Positions 42,068-50,721 of a DNA stretch of 64,000 bases are shown here, piece after piece (the first letter of the stretch is position 1; each line of letters starts with the position of its first letter). Below the pieces are notes generated by a model. That model saw only the letters and a list, made by a program, of their open reading frames with translations. It was not told the origin of the DNA and did no database searches. The stretch is from DATJOJ01 sp035507035. Its GTDB lineage: Bacteria; Acidobacteriota; Terriglobia; Terriglobales; Acidobacteriaceae. The stretch spans positions 124,001 to 188,000 of the forward strand of contig DATJOJ010000048.1 in assembly GCA_035507035.1 (NCBI GenBank), in the 5' to 3' direction. The translations under genes and the position numbers were made by a program.

Positions 42068-42266
42068 GATTACTTAACAAACGAACCAAGCGGCCCACTG
42101 ACTTTAACTCACCTGCGTTAATTCGATGCAGGCTTTCACAAGTCGCTCCAGAATTTTTTCCTGGCAGCGGCAAAATACAACAACAGACCACAAAAGTGAT
42201 TCCCCCTCCCGCCCGAGCGCGGGCTGAATGCTTGGTCGGGAACCCCCGATTGACGGCAATTGTAGG

Positions 42267-42752
42267 CTACTTCAGTGCTTTTTCCAACAAAGAAGCAGTG
42301 CTCGAACCGCCCTTGGTCTCCACAAACTTGGCCATGATGGGCACGAACTTGCCCATCATCTCTGGGGACATGCCCAACTTATGGAAGGCTTCGGCGGCTT
42401 CGGCTGTGCGGCCCATGTTGCCCGGCAGCGAACCTTCTAAGCCCGAAAGCTCCGAGTTTTGAGAGACGGCCGGAGCGGCCTTGAGCAACCCGCTCATCCC
42501 CGGAACTGCCGAGGAGACCTTGCTGAACTCATCTGCACTCAGACGGCTCTTGGCCAAAGAGAATAGCGCCCCAGCACCGCCACTAGCCTGAGTATGTGAA
42601 ATGGAAAGCTCTTTGCTCAATTGCCCAACCAGTCCGGTTGCAGATTTGACAGTGGAGGTCTGTGCCTGGAGCTGCACGTTAATGAAAATGCAAGCGGTGC
42701 ACAAACACATCCCGACAAGAAGAAGTATCGGTGAACGGTTTTCTGATCTCAT
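42267..42752 (-). CDS. Secreted DUF2780-type protein
   Basis: 161 residues. Signal peptide (SPILLLVGMCLCTACIFINVQLQAQ) and then a helical domain reading ATGLVGQLSKELSISHTQASGGAGALFSLAKSRLSADEFSKVSSAVPGM, typical of DUF2780 (VcgC/VcgE family). The glycine-rich KLGMSPEMMGKFVPIMAKFVETKGG ending is also characteristic. Function unknown. Start at 42752 with GGGGAGG four bases upstream; the longer frame has no signal peptide. Confidence 0.8.
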   Translation of the reverse strand: MRSENRSPILLLVGMCLCTACIFINVQLQAQTSTVKSATGLVGQLSKELSISHTQASGGAGALFSLAKSRLSADEFSKVSSAVPGMSGLLKAAPAVSQNSELSGLEGSLPGNMGRTAEAAEAFHKLGMSPEMMGKFVPIMAKFVETKGGSSTASLLEKALK

Positions 42753-43116
42753 ATTCCTCCCCTTCTGGCATAGATAGTACCGCAGCGGTGAAGCAAGAAT
42801 GGGGAAATATCCAGGATATTGGTTAGCCCTGGCAGGCGATTTTAGAACTCTCTTGGCTGAGTGCAGGAAGCAGTGTGTAGATGTGTTTTTCGTGCTGGTT
42901 CCAGTAGCTGGTGGAGGTGAATCTGCTCGATTGAGCAACTGCCCGATTTCACCTGTCGCAACCGCCGTTTCGTCATCATCCACAATCTTTGCGTCATAGC
43001 CGGGAATGATCTTTCCGCTCGCTTATGCGGCAAGCCCGTGCAAGGTTTGCCAGAGGGTTTTGAGCGCAATCGGCATAACAGAAATTACGACGCAACCGTT
43101 TCGCGTGATGCAAAGA
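42753..43116. other. Intergenic region
   Basis: 364 bases upstream of the DUF2780 gene. No gene or RNA is recognised on either strand; short frames here have no family resemblance. Confidence 0.4.
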
Positions 43117-43141
43117 AAAGGCCGCCCAGACCTCGGGCGGC
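43117..43141 (-). terminator. Terminator of the second HAF-like gene
   Basis: Seven-bp perfect stem GCCGCCC/GGGCGGC with a seven-base loop, followed on the minus strand by CTTTTCTTT. It starts about 20 bases after the stop. Confidence 0.75.
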
Positions 43142-43161
43142 GTGGTAGTTTGTTTGCGATT

Positions 43162-44376
43162 TTAGAACGCTTTCCGCAGGAAGCCGTGAAAAACACCGTT
43201 CGAGTCGATGATTTCTCCGGTAATCGCCCCGAGCAGGTTTGGGGTGAACGGAATGGTGCCCTGGCCGGCGGCTGTTCCCGCCCCCGGAGCGTCGAAAGTT
43301 CTGATTTGACCGAAAGGACTCCGCACGAAGCCGTGATTCACGCCACTGGCGTCGATGTAATTTCCGGTAACCAAGCCCTCCACATTGTTGCCCTCGGGTA
43401 CGGTGCCTTGACCGGAGCCGCTGCCTGCGCCCGAAACGTTGAACGTGGTGAAGTTGCCGAACGGAGAGCGGATGTAGCCGTGCTCCACACCGTTCGAATC
43501 GATGTAGGGTCCCATGATTATCCCCAGGTCGTTAATGCCTGAGGTAGTCGTGCCCTGGCCCGAACCGCTGCCTCCGCCCGAGACGTTGTATTCCGTGATA
43601 GTGCCGTTCGCTGCGCGAAGGAAGCCGTGAAACACGCCGTTCGAGTCAACCCAAAGTCCCGTGACCGCGCCCGCCACGTTGAGGCCAAGCGCTGCTGGCA
43701 GAAAGGTCGCTACGGAACCCGTGGGATCGAATGAAGTGAAAGTTGTGTACGGCGGCGAAGTTACAAAGCCGTGTGACACCCCGTTGGCGTCAATGTAGCT
43801 TCCAGCCACCTCCCCTTCCAGATTGATGTCCTCGGCAAAAGTGCCTTGCCCGGCGCCTTGGCCGGCGTCGGGATCGTTCAAGATGGTGAAGGTTGTGTAC
43901 GGCGGAGCGATCACGAAACCATGACCTGTGTTGTTTGAGTCATTGTAGAAACCCGTAATTACCCCGAATGGGCTAACGCCGAAAGCGTAGGTGCCCTGGC
44001 AACTGTCGACGGCCAAGCAGCCAGAGCCGTTGTCGGCCGTGCCCGCGTCCGGAGCCTGCAGGGTGGTGAAGGTGTGGGACGAAGCGCAGCCTGAAATGCA
44101 CACAAAACCGTGAGCTACGTTGTTTGAGTCAGCCGAGAATCCCACAATTGCCCCCACCGGGTTGATGTCTATGGCTTCGGTACCCTGACCCGAGAGTGTG
44201 CCCGCCCCTGGAGCCTCGAATGTAGTTATGGTTTGCGCGTGTGTGGAAGCGGAAAAGCCCAGCGTGCAGAACGCCAAGCAAAGCGCCAGCGCCACTTTCA
44301 GGCGGACTGGCGCCGAAAATTTTGCGAAAGTAAAAGTGGGAATGGAATTTACTAGACTTCGATATAGCGTGGTCAT
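43162..44376 (-). CDS. Secreted HAF-like tandem-repeat protein (copy 2)
   Basis: 404 residues: signal peptide (LKVALALCLAFCTLGFSASTHAQ) then about eight repeats of 41-47 residues with the same signature as the protein at 13004-14128 (APGAGTxSGQGT ... INxxGxIxGxYIDSNGVxHGFxR...F). The first repeats carry Cys pairs (HGFVCISGCASSH, NGSGCLAVDSCQG) absent from copy 1. Probably a surface or secreted beta-propeller. ATG at 44376 has GGAGG upstream and starts the signal peptide region; the frame continues 43 codons further without one. Its own terminator follows. Function unknown. Confidence 0.75.
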   Translation of the reverse strand: MTTLYRSLVNSIPTFTFAKFSAPVRLKVALALCLAFCTLGFSASTHAQTITTFEAPGAGTLSGQGTEAIDINPVGAIVGFSADSNNVAHGFVCISGCASSHTFTTLQAPDAGTADNGSGCLAVDSCQGTYAFGVSPFGVITGFYNDSNNTGHGFVIAPPYTTFTILNDPDAGQGAGQGTFAEDINLEGEVAGSYIDANGVSHGFVTSPPYTTFTSFDPTGSVATFLPAALGLNVAGAVTGLWVDSNGVFHGFLRAANGTITEYNVSGGGSGSGQGTTTSGINDLGIIMGPYIDSNGVEHGYIRSPFGNFTTFNVSGAGSGSGQGTVPEGNNVEGLVTGNYIDASGVNHGFVRSPFGQIRTFDAPGAGTAAGQGTIPFTPNLLGAITGEIIDSNGVFHGFLRKAF

Positions 44377-44672
44377 GGGAAAATCCTCCGAGTTTTGAAA
44401 TCCGCTCTGTCGCTTCGTGGAAATCTGACTGTCTTCGTCCGGTTGCCGGACTTCATCCTCTACTTGCTCTTGGAGACGTGCCCCGAATGAATATTGGAGT
44501 TTCATCCTGGAAATCCAATTGTCTTTGCGACAAGCGGCGGGAAAATCGCGACCAGCGGACGGAAGAGTCCGATATGATTCGGCTAGGTAAGGGGGTGATT
44601 GATCTCATGACGGCCGGCGCACGCAGCAGGAGTTCACGCCATTCCTGACGGTTTTGGTCGAGTGAGAGTCAC
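44377..44672. other. Intergenic region
   Basis: 296 bases between divergent genes. No gene or RNA recognised; a short dyad GGAC-GGAAGA-GTCC is the only visible structure. Confidence 0.35.
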
Positions 44673-45815
44673 ATGAACGCGAGTCCTGTAACGATGTCGT
44701 CAAATCGAGACAAACCGCGGCCGGCGAGTTGGAACATCGCCAAACGGTGCGCCATGATCACTGGGTTTTGGCTCTTTTTTTCGATCTTTGGCGGTTTGAC
44801 GACATATGTCTATAGACGGGATATGGGCAGACCCTCTTCTTGGCACGAAGTCGCTCTTTTCCCGTTTGCCAGCTCCATCATCTGGACCTTCCTCATTCCT
44901 CTGGTGGTCGCATTCACTTCCTGGCTGAAACGGCTCCATCTCAGCTTTGCCCTATGGCTCGCTGCACACACCGTGTTCGCTTTTCTGGTGATGATTTTGT
45001 GGGCTGTGGGATGGATTCCCTTCCCGCAACCGCCAGATTCCGACTTATTTGGAATCCCGCGCGCTTCGTTTCATTTCGTCCAACTTCAGTTTGTGCAGAC
45101 CCTGGACTATTGTTTATGGCTGTACTGGACAATCGTCGGGTTCGTCTACGGTATCGACTACTATGTGGACGGGCGTGCGGCTCAGATCCATGCTGCCGAA
45201 CTGGAAGGCCAATTAGCCCGGGCTGAATTGGATGTTCTGAAGCAGCAACTACAACCCCACTTTTTATTCAACACTCTGAATTCGATTTCCGCATTGATGC
45301 GTACCGACGTGGATGCCGCGGACGATATGATCGGAGACCTTAGCAGCCTTCTGCGCCGGAGCCTGGAAAATAATGGCACGCACGAGGTTCCACTGTGGCA
45401 GGAATTGGAGACACTCCAGTTATACATCGATATCCAGCGGGTCCGGTTTCAGGACCGATTGACGGTGGAACTGAACATTGATTCGAAAACTCTGAATGCG
45501 CGAGTGCCTCAACTGGTGCTCCAACCGCTGGTGGAAAATGCATTTCGCCACGGACTCTCCAAACTTTCCAGCGGCGGTCTGCTGCGCATCCAATCAGAAT
45601 GTCGGAATGGAAACCTTCTGTTGCGCGTATCGGACAATGGGCCGGGCATGGCTGACAATTCCGCTACAAATCGCGGCATCGGATTAAAGAACACGCTCGC
45701 TCGTTTGCGGAAGTTATATGGTGAGCTTTCTGCCCTGCGAGTTGACGGTTCGAGCGCGGGTTTTACGGTTGAATTGGAGTTCCCGTTCTCGAAGGACGAG
45801 CCGGATGAAAAGTAA
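44673..45815 (+). CDS. LytS/YpdA-type sensor histidine kinase
   Basis: 380 residues. Four N-terminal membrane helices (about 27-45, 62-84, 92-113, 145-162) with no large extracellular domain, a short coiled coil, then the His-kinase domain of the LytS family: LQPHFLFNTLNSI with phospho-acceptor His196, and a HATPase with LVENAFRHGL and SDNGPGM plus GIGLKNTLARLRKLYG. It is the sensor partner of the LytTR regulator whose start codon lies 11 bases inside its 3' end. Signal unknown. Confidence 0.92.
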   Translation: MNASPVTMSSNRDKPRPASWNIAKRCAMITGFWLFFSIFGGLTTYVYRRDMGRPSSWHEVALFPFASSIIWTFLIPLVVAFTSWLKRLHLSFALWLAAHTVFAFLVMILWAVGWIPFPQPPDSDLFGIPRASFHFVQLQFVQTLDYCLWLYWTIVGFVYGIDYYVDGRAAQIHAAELEGQLARAELDVLKQQLQPHFLFNTLNSISALMRTDVDAADDMIGDLSSLLRRSLENNGTHEVPLWQELETLQLYIDIQRVRFQDRLTVELNIDSKTLNARVPQLVLQPLVENAFRHGLSKLSSGGLLRIQSECRNGNLLLRVSDNGPGMADNSATNRGIGLKNTLARLRKLYGELSALRVDGSSAGFTVELEFPFSKDEPDEK

Positions 45816-46602
45816 CGGAGTTGGGAATCCACTAATCACCGCCCTCGTCGTGGACGACGAACCACTAGCGCGCGTCAGGATCACGTCGCTGCTGAAGATT
45901 GACCCTGAGGTCAGCCTTGTCGGAGAGTGTAGGGATGGTACATCAGCGATCCGAACTATCCAGCAAGTGACTCCGGCACTCGTGTTTCTGGATGTGGAGA
46001 TGCCCGAGGTCGACGGATTTGGAGTTTTGCGCGCGCTCGACTTGCTCCCGACTATCGTATTTGTTACGGCGCACCCGACCTATGCCGTCCCTGCGTTCGA
46101 AGCATGTGCGCTCGACTACCTGCTTAAGCCGTTTAAACGCTCGCGATTCTTTCAGGTGCTGGCGCGGGCTAAGGACCACATTCGCCGCAATATCGAATGC
46201 GACAGCCGTAACGCTGCGATTCGACAGATTGTCGACGCGCACCAGCCCCGCGAGTTGCTGATCGTAAAATCGGAAGGACGTTTGCTTTTCTTGAGAATGT
46301 CAGAGGTCAGGTGGATCGAAGCCGACAAAGATTACATTCGACTTCATCTTCTTAAAGGCACGTCCCTGGTGCGAGAGACAATGAATGGCATTCAGGCACG
46401 GCTGGATCAAGCTGTATTCGTGCGCATTCACCGCTCGACCATTGTGAATATTCACGAAATACTCGAAGTCCAACCGATGCTGGGGGGCGATTACCGCATC
46501 GTGTTGCGCGACCGTACGCAATTGAACATGAGCCGCCGCTATCGTTACGCACTGGATGATCTTCTCCGGCAATACAGCGTAAATCTTGCGAAGTCGATCT
46601 GA
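45805..46602 (+). CDS. LytTR-family response regulator
   Basis: 265 residues. Receiver domain at about 12-125 with acidic pair Asp17/Asp18, phospho-acceptor Asp63 (FLDVEMPEVDG) and Lys in LLKPFKRSRF. LytTR DNA-binding domain at about 155-255 (RWIEADKDYIRLHLLKGTSLVRETMN, then VRIHRSTIVNIHEI). ATG at 45805 overlaps the kinase gene; upstream codons are in the kinase frame shift region. Forms a complete two-component system with the kinase; targets unknown. Confidence 0.92.
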   Translation: MKSNGVGNPLITALVVDDEPLARVRITSLLKIDPEVSLVGECRDGTSAIRTIQQVTPALVFLDVEMPEVDGFGVLRALDLLPTIVFVTAHPTYAVPAFEACALDYLLKPFKRSRFFQVLARAKDHIRRNIECDSRNAAIRQIVDAHQPRELLIVKSEGRLLFLRMSEVRWIEADKDYIRLHLLKGTSLVRETMNGIQARLDQAVFVRIHRSTIVNIHEILEVQPMLGGDYRIVLRDRTQLNMSRRYRYALDDLLRQYSVNLAKSI

Positions 46603-47190
46603 ATGTCAGTCTGAATCGAGCAGTCTTGACTTTCAATCGGGTCCCCATGTGCGTGCGCACTTATACAGCCTCAACGGTCGGCGATGAGTCTCGATTTCAC
46701 TCATGAACTCCGTGAAAAGCGAACAAATAGCGGAAGCTTGCCTGAACGCGTCCCATAAGAAGGCCGGTCGGAGTCAAGTGGGTTCGTTTGTTTTCTCGTT
46801 GGACATGGTTTTTCTCTCCGCCGAGTCGCCACTGTCGCCATCCTTCCATCCGCACTCTCAATGAGCGATTGTCGCCGGGTGCAAGTTGGGCGTTCTTGTT
46901 TCAGCCGGTGCTTGCCACCTGACTGTCGAGCTTCGATCTCTAGGATGGAAGTTGGGACAGGCGATTAACGTAGTACCCGGAACTCGGCTTTGGGCTTGCC
47001 TTTCCTTCTTCGCGGAATGTTTTAAGCTGCCAGCGCGATCCGACTGCGAGGCATCTCGCCAATACACTTCCCGCATGGCCTTCGGCGTTGTGCTTACCTT
47101 CTGTTCCAGCAGCACTCTGCCCGCGTAACTGTCACCCCCACATACAAAAAGCCCTTCGACATGATCTCCCGGCGGGACGAAAATGAAGAA
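46603..47190. other. Intergenic region before tRNA-Pro
   Basis: 588 bases without a recognisable gene. Open frames on both strands (for example 46858-47217 on the minus strand, which runs through the tRNA) show no family resemblance. No strong terminator hairpin was found. Confidence 0.5.
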
Positions 47191-47267
47191 TGGTCGGGGC
47201 GATTGGATTTGAACCAACGACCCCCTGCGCCCAAGGCAGGTGCGCTACCAGGCTGCGCTACGCCCCG
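47191..47267 (-). tRNA. tRNA-Pro (anticodon UGG)
   Basis: Full cloverleaf on the minus strand: acceptor CGGGGCG/CGCCCCG, D-arm GCGC/GCGC, anticodon arm CCTGC-CTTGGGC-GCAGG giving TGG, T-arm GTTGG-TTCAAAT-CCAAT, discriminator A and encoded CCA (47193-47191). A TAGAAT 15 bases upstream (47288-47283) may be its -10 box. Confidence 0.97.
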
Positions 47268-47416
47268 ACTCTTGCTGCACTGATTCTAAACTACATCACT
47301 AAAGCCGGCCAGACTCATGCATCTCAAGCGCAGGCTGCATTGGTGCCGAGTTACCTGTACAATTTGCGAACCGATATTTTCGCCGCGACCATCTGCCGCT
47401 GATTGTGGGAGAACAG

Positions 47417-48103
47417 ATGAGGAGTGGCAAGTTGCATTTCCCGGATAGACAAATGTTGGTTCTAAAATTTTGTGCGCTCACGTTTAGCGCGTTGCTGCCG
47501 CTGATCAACCCATTGGGGTCCGCCCTCATTTTCCTGGGCGTGGTGGGCTATGCTCCGCCGAGCGAATTTCATTTCCTGGCAAGAAAAGTAGCCGTGAGCA
47601 CGGTATTGTTCCTGCTCATCATTGAACTGGCCGGCGCCACGATTCTGACCTTCTTCGGCATTTCGCTGCCGGTCGTGGAGCTCTCTGGTGGGCTGGTGCT
47701 GGCCGCCATGGGTTGGGGATTGCTGAATCAGAAAGACGGAGGTACTGTGACATCCGCGGCTGGCACTGCGGGCGTCGGGCCGCTCAGGGACCAGATCTTC
47801 TATCCTCTGACGTTCCCCATCACGGCCGGCCCGGGTTGCATTGTCGTCACCCTAACATTGAGCGCGCATGCATCCCGGCCAAAAGTCGCGCCGACGATTT
47901 TGGCGCATTTGGGCATCGCGTTAGCTATTGTGGGTTTAGGGATTACTGTCTGGCTGTGCTACGCGTACGCGCCGAGAATCGCGCAAAAAATTCCGCCTCA
48001 AACTGCGCAGGGAATTCTACGAGTGATTGCATTCGTCCTACTGTGCATCGGCGTCCAAATTGGGTGGAAGGGTCTGGACGCACTGATAAAAAGCGGGCCA
48101 TAG
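47417..48103 (+). CDS. MarC/UPF0056-family membrane protein
   Basis: 228 residues with six hydrophobic segments. MarC signatures: FSALLPLINPLGSALIFLGV (residues 22-41) and PLTFPITAGPGCIVVTLTLSA in the middle of the protein. The family was once linked to multiple antibiotic resistance, wrongly, and the substrate is unknown (some members transport small neutral amino acids). ATG at 47417 with GGGAG seven bases upstream; a GTG at 47405 is also in frame. Confidence 0.88.
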   Translation: MRSGKLHFPDRQMLVLKFCALTFSALLPLINPLGSALIFLGVVGYAPPSEFHFLARKVAVSTVLFLLIIELAGATILTFFGISLPVVELSGGLVLAAMGWGLLNQKDGGTVTSAAGTAGVGPLRDQIFYPLTFPITAGPGCIVVTLTLSAHASRPKVAPTILAHLGIALAIVGLGITVWLCYAYAPRIAQKIPPQTAQGILRVIAFVLLCIGVQIGWKGLDALIKSGP

Positions 48104-48187
48104 CTTTAATAATGATGCCGCAACCGACTAGGCCAGCGATGCGGTGTATTGTCCGCGTGGTAAACGCGCAACTGGGAGTTTCAGAGG

Positions 48188-48193
48188 TATAAT
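48188..48193 (+). promoter_or_regulatory. -10 box of the 2'-5' RNA ligase-like gene
   Basis: TATAAT ending 13 bases before the ATG, so the expected transcript has a leader of about seven bases and no ribosome binding site. Confidence 0.45.
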
Positions 48194-48206
48194 TTCTGCG
48201 GTTCCC

Positions 48207-48752
48207 ATGCAGAATCCCCGCTACGCGCTCGTGGCTTACGTTAAGAATACGGCGGGGGAATTTGTCGAGCGCATGCGCCAGGACCTTCATCCTGACCTGC
48301 CCCATTTACCGGTCCACCTAACGATTCTGCCGCCCCGTCAATTAAACGGAAGTGAGCTTTCTGCACTGGAAACGCTGGAAGAAATCTGTAGCCGGGCAGA
48401 GCCTTTCGAGGTTGTCTTGGGAGAGGCTGAGACCTTTGTGCCCGTTACTCCCACCGTCTTTATTCGGGTGGCCCATGGGGCGGAGCGAATGCACGAACTG
48501 CATGATCGCTTGAACACAGGGGTTTTCTGCGCGGAGGAAGAGTGGCCTTACATGCCGCATCTTACCATCGTAAAACTTAGTACCGAGGAATTGGCGGAGA
48601 AGGCATATATCACGGCTCGAGACCTCTGGGCGCAGTTCCCGGGCTTGCGAAGAGTATCGGTGCGAGAACTCACTTTCGTGCGTGAGGAAGAGGAGAACCG
48701 CTGGCTTGATTTGGCAGGAGTTCCGCTTGGCCGAAGCCTGGTTAACCGCTAG
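48207..48752 (+). CDS. 2'-5' RNA ligase-family protein (2H phosphoesterase)
   Basis: 181 residues. The two H-x-T motifs of the 2H phosphoesterase fold are His37 (VHLTILPP) and His118 (PHLTIVK), 81 residues apart as in the YjcG/LigT-like group. Members cleave or form 2'-5' or 2',3'-cyclic phosphodiester bonds; the substrate here is unknown. ATG at 48207 matches the start of the fold (MQNPRYALVAYV). Convergent with the kelch-like gene. Confidence 0.85.
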   Translation: MQNPRYALVAYVKNTAGEFVERMRQDLHPDLPHLPVHLTILPPRQLNGSELSALETLEEICSRAEPFEVVLGEAETFVPVTPTVFIRVAHGAERMHELHDRLNTGVFCAEEEWPYMPHLTIVKLSTEELAEKAYITARDLWAQFPGLRRVSVRELTFVREEEENRWLDLAGVPLGRSLVNR

Positions 48753-48770
48753 TCTTCTGCAGAGAAGAAA

Positions 48771-48803
48771 CTGGCCTCCCTTTCACGGGAGGCCAGTGTT
48801 TTT
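48771..48803. terminator. Bidirectional terminator between convergent genes
   Basis: Ten-bp perfect stem CTGGCCTCCC/GGGAGGCCAG (48771-48780, 48787-48796) with loop TTTCAC and then TGTTTTTT on the plus strand. On the minus strand TTTCTTCTC follows. Confidence 0.88.
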
Positions 48804-48823
48804 TCTCGGTTTGATCCTATCTT

Positions 48824-50281
48824 CTATTGCACCGTGATGGGGCGCAGATTGGAGTGGATTCCGTCGGCTACGACCACGATGTCACTAGCGCCAGTTTCGA
48901 TGTTAGTGGGTACATCGAAGTTCGTTCCGACCTTCGTGCTGCCCGTGGCCACGCCCATCGTGCTGTGGTCGTGAGTTCGGCAAAAGAAGATGTGCCCAGT
49001 CTTGCGATTGCGAATTACCACCAGAGGATAGTTGGTGGCCATCTGGGCATCGTCTCCGTAGTACGCACCTTGCGTCAGACCGTTGAACTGCGTACCGCCA
49101 ATCTGGTAGGTCTGTCCAGGCGTTACGGACGAAGGAGCTTGGAGAATCTTTGGAGCCCAAGCGGGATTCGGGCTGCCGGCTGCCGTATAGATCTCAACGT
49201 CGCTGGATCCGTCGGTCCAAAAAACCTGGCCGGTCGGAAGCAACAGCATACGTCCGGCGAAGGATGGATCGTTCTTCGCATTTTGTGTGGAAGGAACCGC
49301 GGTAAAGGATGTGCCGTTGAATTCGAAGAACGAACTCGGAGAACGGTAAACTCCGGGGCTGGCCTGGATCAGGACATTCCCGCTGGGCAGGAAGGAAGCC
49401 GGTCCATCGGCAATATCCAAACCGTTGGGAATATCCGGGCCGGCAGTCCAAGTGCCCGGATCTGTCGGGCTGGGCGGAATGGTATAGATCGAAGTGTGTC
49501 CGGCGCCACTGGCATTTGCCCCCGTGGCGAAAACCGTGCCGTTGGGAAGCAGGACAGCAGGTCCAATCTCCTCTGAGGAGGGATCTTCCAGACGCACAAT
49601 AGTGTTGCCGGCGTTAATCCAGTCGCCAGCGCTGATGACAAACTTTTCGGCATTGGGAGCGTCGATGGCGTCCGTGGTCAGAACCGTGCCATCCGGCAAC
49701 AGGTTCCAGCCTTCTTCCGAGTTGCGATCCTGCTTTCCAGTGCCAGGCAATACGGTCCAGGTCATGGTCTTCGGATCCAGTTCTGCGCTTTGTTCGTTGA
49801 AGATGTCGGCGACCATGAAAGTTCCATCGGGAAATACAACACTCTGCGCATCGCCGATGCCAGAGAACCCTGGAGGCGGGGTGAGCGGGGTCCAGGTATT
49901 CGTGGTGGGCTGGTACACAGCGCCCAAATTAGTTTCCACCTGCTGATCGCCGAGGTTATATTCTCCACCCTCGACGATAACTCGCCCATCAGCCAAAACC
50001 GCCGAGGCGTAATAAAGGGGGCCGTAACCGGTCGGCAAGGAAGCAAGTTGGGTCCAGGTTCCATTGATGTAGTTGGCGTTTTCGTCTGGTGTAAGGCGCC
50101 ACCAATCGGAAGCATCGCCATCTTGAACCATAATGGTGCCGTCGGTTAACAAGAGAGCCGTACTCGGAGAAGCGAAAGGAGCTTTATTCTTGATTGGGGT
50201 CCAGTGTTGAGCATTAGCGATCCCGGCTAAAGAGAAAAGGAAAATCAGGCCCATTAGGCCGAAGCTGCGCAGAGTTTTCAT
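48824..50281 (-). CDS. Secreted kelch-like beta-propeller protein
   Basis: 485 residues. Signal peptide (LRSFGLMGLIFLFSLAGIANA). The rest is built of kelch-like blades with repeated (A/V)-x-L-x-(D/N)-G-x-(V/M) turns: TALLLTDGTIMVQDGD, SAVLADGRVIVEGGEYN, SVVFPDGTFMVADIF, NLLPDGTVLTTDAID, AVLLPNGTVFATGAN, SFLPSGNVLIQASPG, MLLLPTGQVFWTDGS. A C-terminal Ig-like part (SSVTPGQTYQIGGTQFNGLTQGAYYGDDAQMATNYPLVVIR) resembles the DUF1929 end of galactose-oxidase-like proteins, but no copper ligands are recognised. Terminator follows. Role unknown. Confidence 0.8.
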   Translation of the reverse strand: MKTLRSFGLMGLIFLFSLAGIANAQHWTPIKNKAPFASPSTALLLTDGTIMVQDGDASDWWRLTPDENANYINGTWTQLASLPTGYGPLYYASAVLADGRVIVEGGEYNLGDQQVETNLGAVYQPTTNTWTPLTPPPGFSGIGDAQSVVFPDGTFMVADIFNEQSAELDPKTMTWTVLPGTGKQDRNSEEGWNLLPDGTVLTTDAIDAPNAEKFVISAGDWINAGNTIVRLEDPSSEEIGPAVLLPNGTVFATGANASGAGHTSIYTIPPSPTDPGTWTAGPDIPNGLDIADGPASFLPSGNVLIQASPGVYRSPSSFFEFNGTSFTAVPSTQNAKNDPSFAGRMLLLPTGQVFWTDGSSDVEIYTAAGSPNPAWAPKILQAPSSVTPGQTYQIGGTQFNGLTQGAYYGDDAQMATNYPLVVIRNRKTGHIFFCRTHDHSTMGVATGSTKVGTNFDVPTNIETGASDIVVVADGIHSNLRPITVQ

Positions 50282-50721
50282 CCTTCATCCTTCTTTTGAT
50301 TCGCCGAGCCTAAGAACCTGGGCAGCGGCGAGGTGGAATTAAAGTCGCAGAATTGTACTGTCATTTTCGATAGCTCCGATAGAGTCAAACTTCTCAGCAC
50401 GAACGGCTACTTGGCGCCCGGTGACAACGATAGCCAGTAGTAATTGAAAACAAGCGGGCTAAGCATAGAGCCTTCATTGACCCCAGCCAGCCTTATCCCG
50501 CCGAACACCTCGAAAACTCGGCGAGAACGGCTCAAAAAACGAGAAAAACGCTTGCTTTCACTAAGAGCCAGAGTGCATGTCCTAATTCGCGTGAGACGCG
50601 GCCTCCGGCGCGAAGCACACACTCCCTCGGTGCTTTGCCAATGGGGAATGACGAGAGTAATAAAGAAGTAAGCCGGTTGCAGGTGCTAAGTTGCCCGCCG
50701 CCTGGCTGACGGCGAGAGCTT
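50282..50721. other. Intergenic region between divergent genes
   Basis: 440 bases without a gene. It should contain promoters for the kelch-like gene and the UDP-glucose-dehydrogenase-like gene; none is obvious. It contains an inverted repeat listed separately. Confidence 0.4.
50610..50638. repeat. Short inverted repeat
   Basis: GCGAAGCAC and GTGCTTTGC (nine-bp stem with one G-U pair, 11-base loop), 84 bases before the dehydrogenase-like gene. No U-tract, so not a terminator. Confidence 0.35.

Noticed and set aside
42068..42266. SAM or other metabolite riboswitch upstream of the sulfate operon
   Set aside because: No known aptamer core was recognised in these 200 bases, and the Cys-codon leader offers a sufficient sensing mechanism.
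13004..44376. The two repeat-protein genes as a mobile or duplicated segment
   Set aside because: The genes are 30 kb apart, share protein repeats only, differ in Cys content and have different flanks; no terminal repeats were seen.
46858..47217. 119-codon frame on the minus strand before MarC
   Set aside because: It runs through the tRNA-Pro gene, has no domain resemblance and begins without a ribosome binding site.
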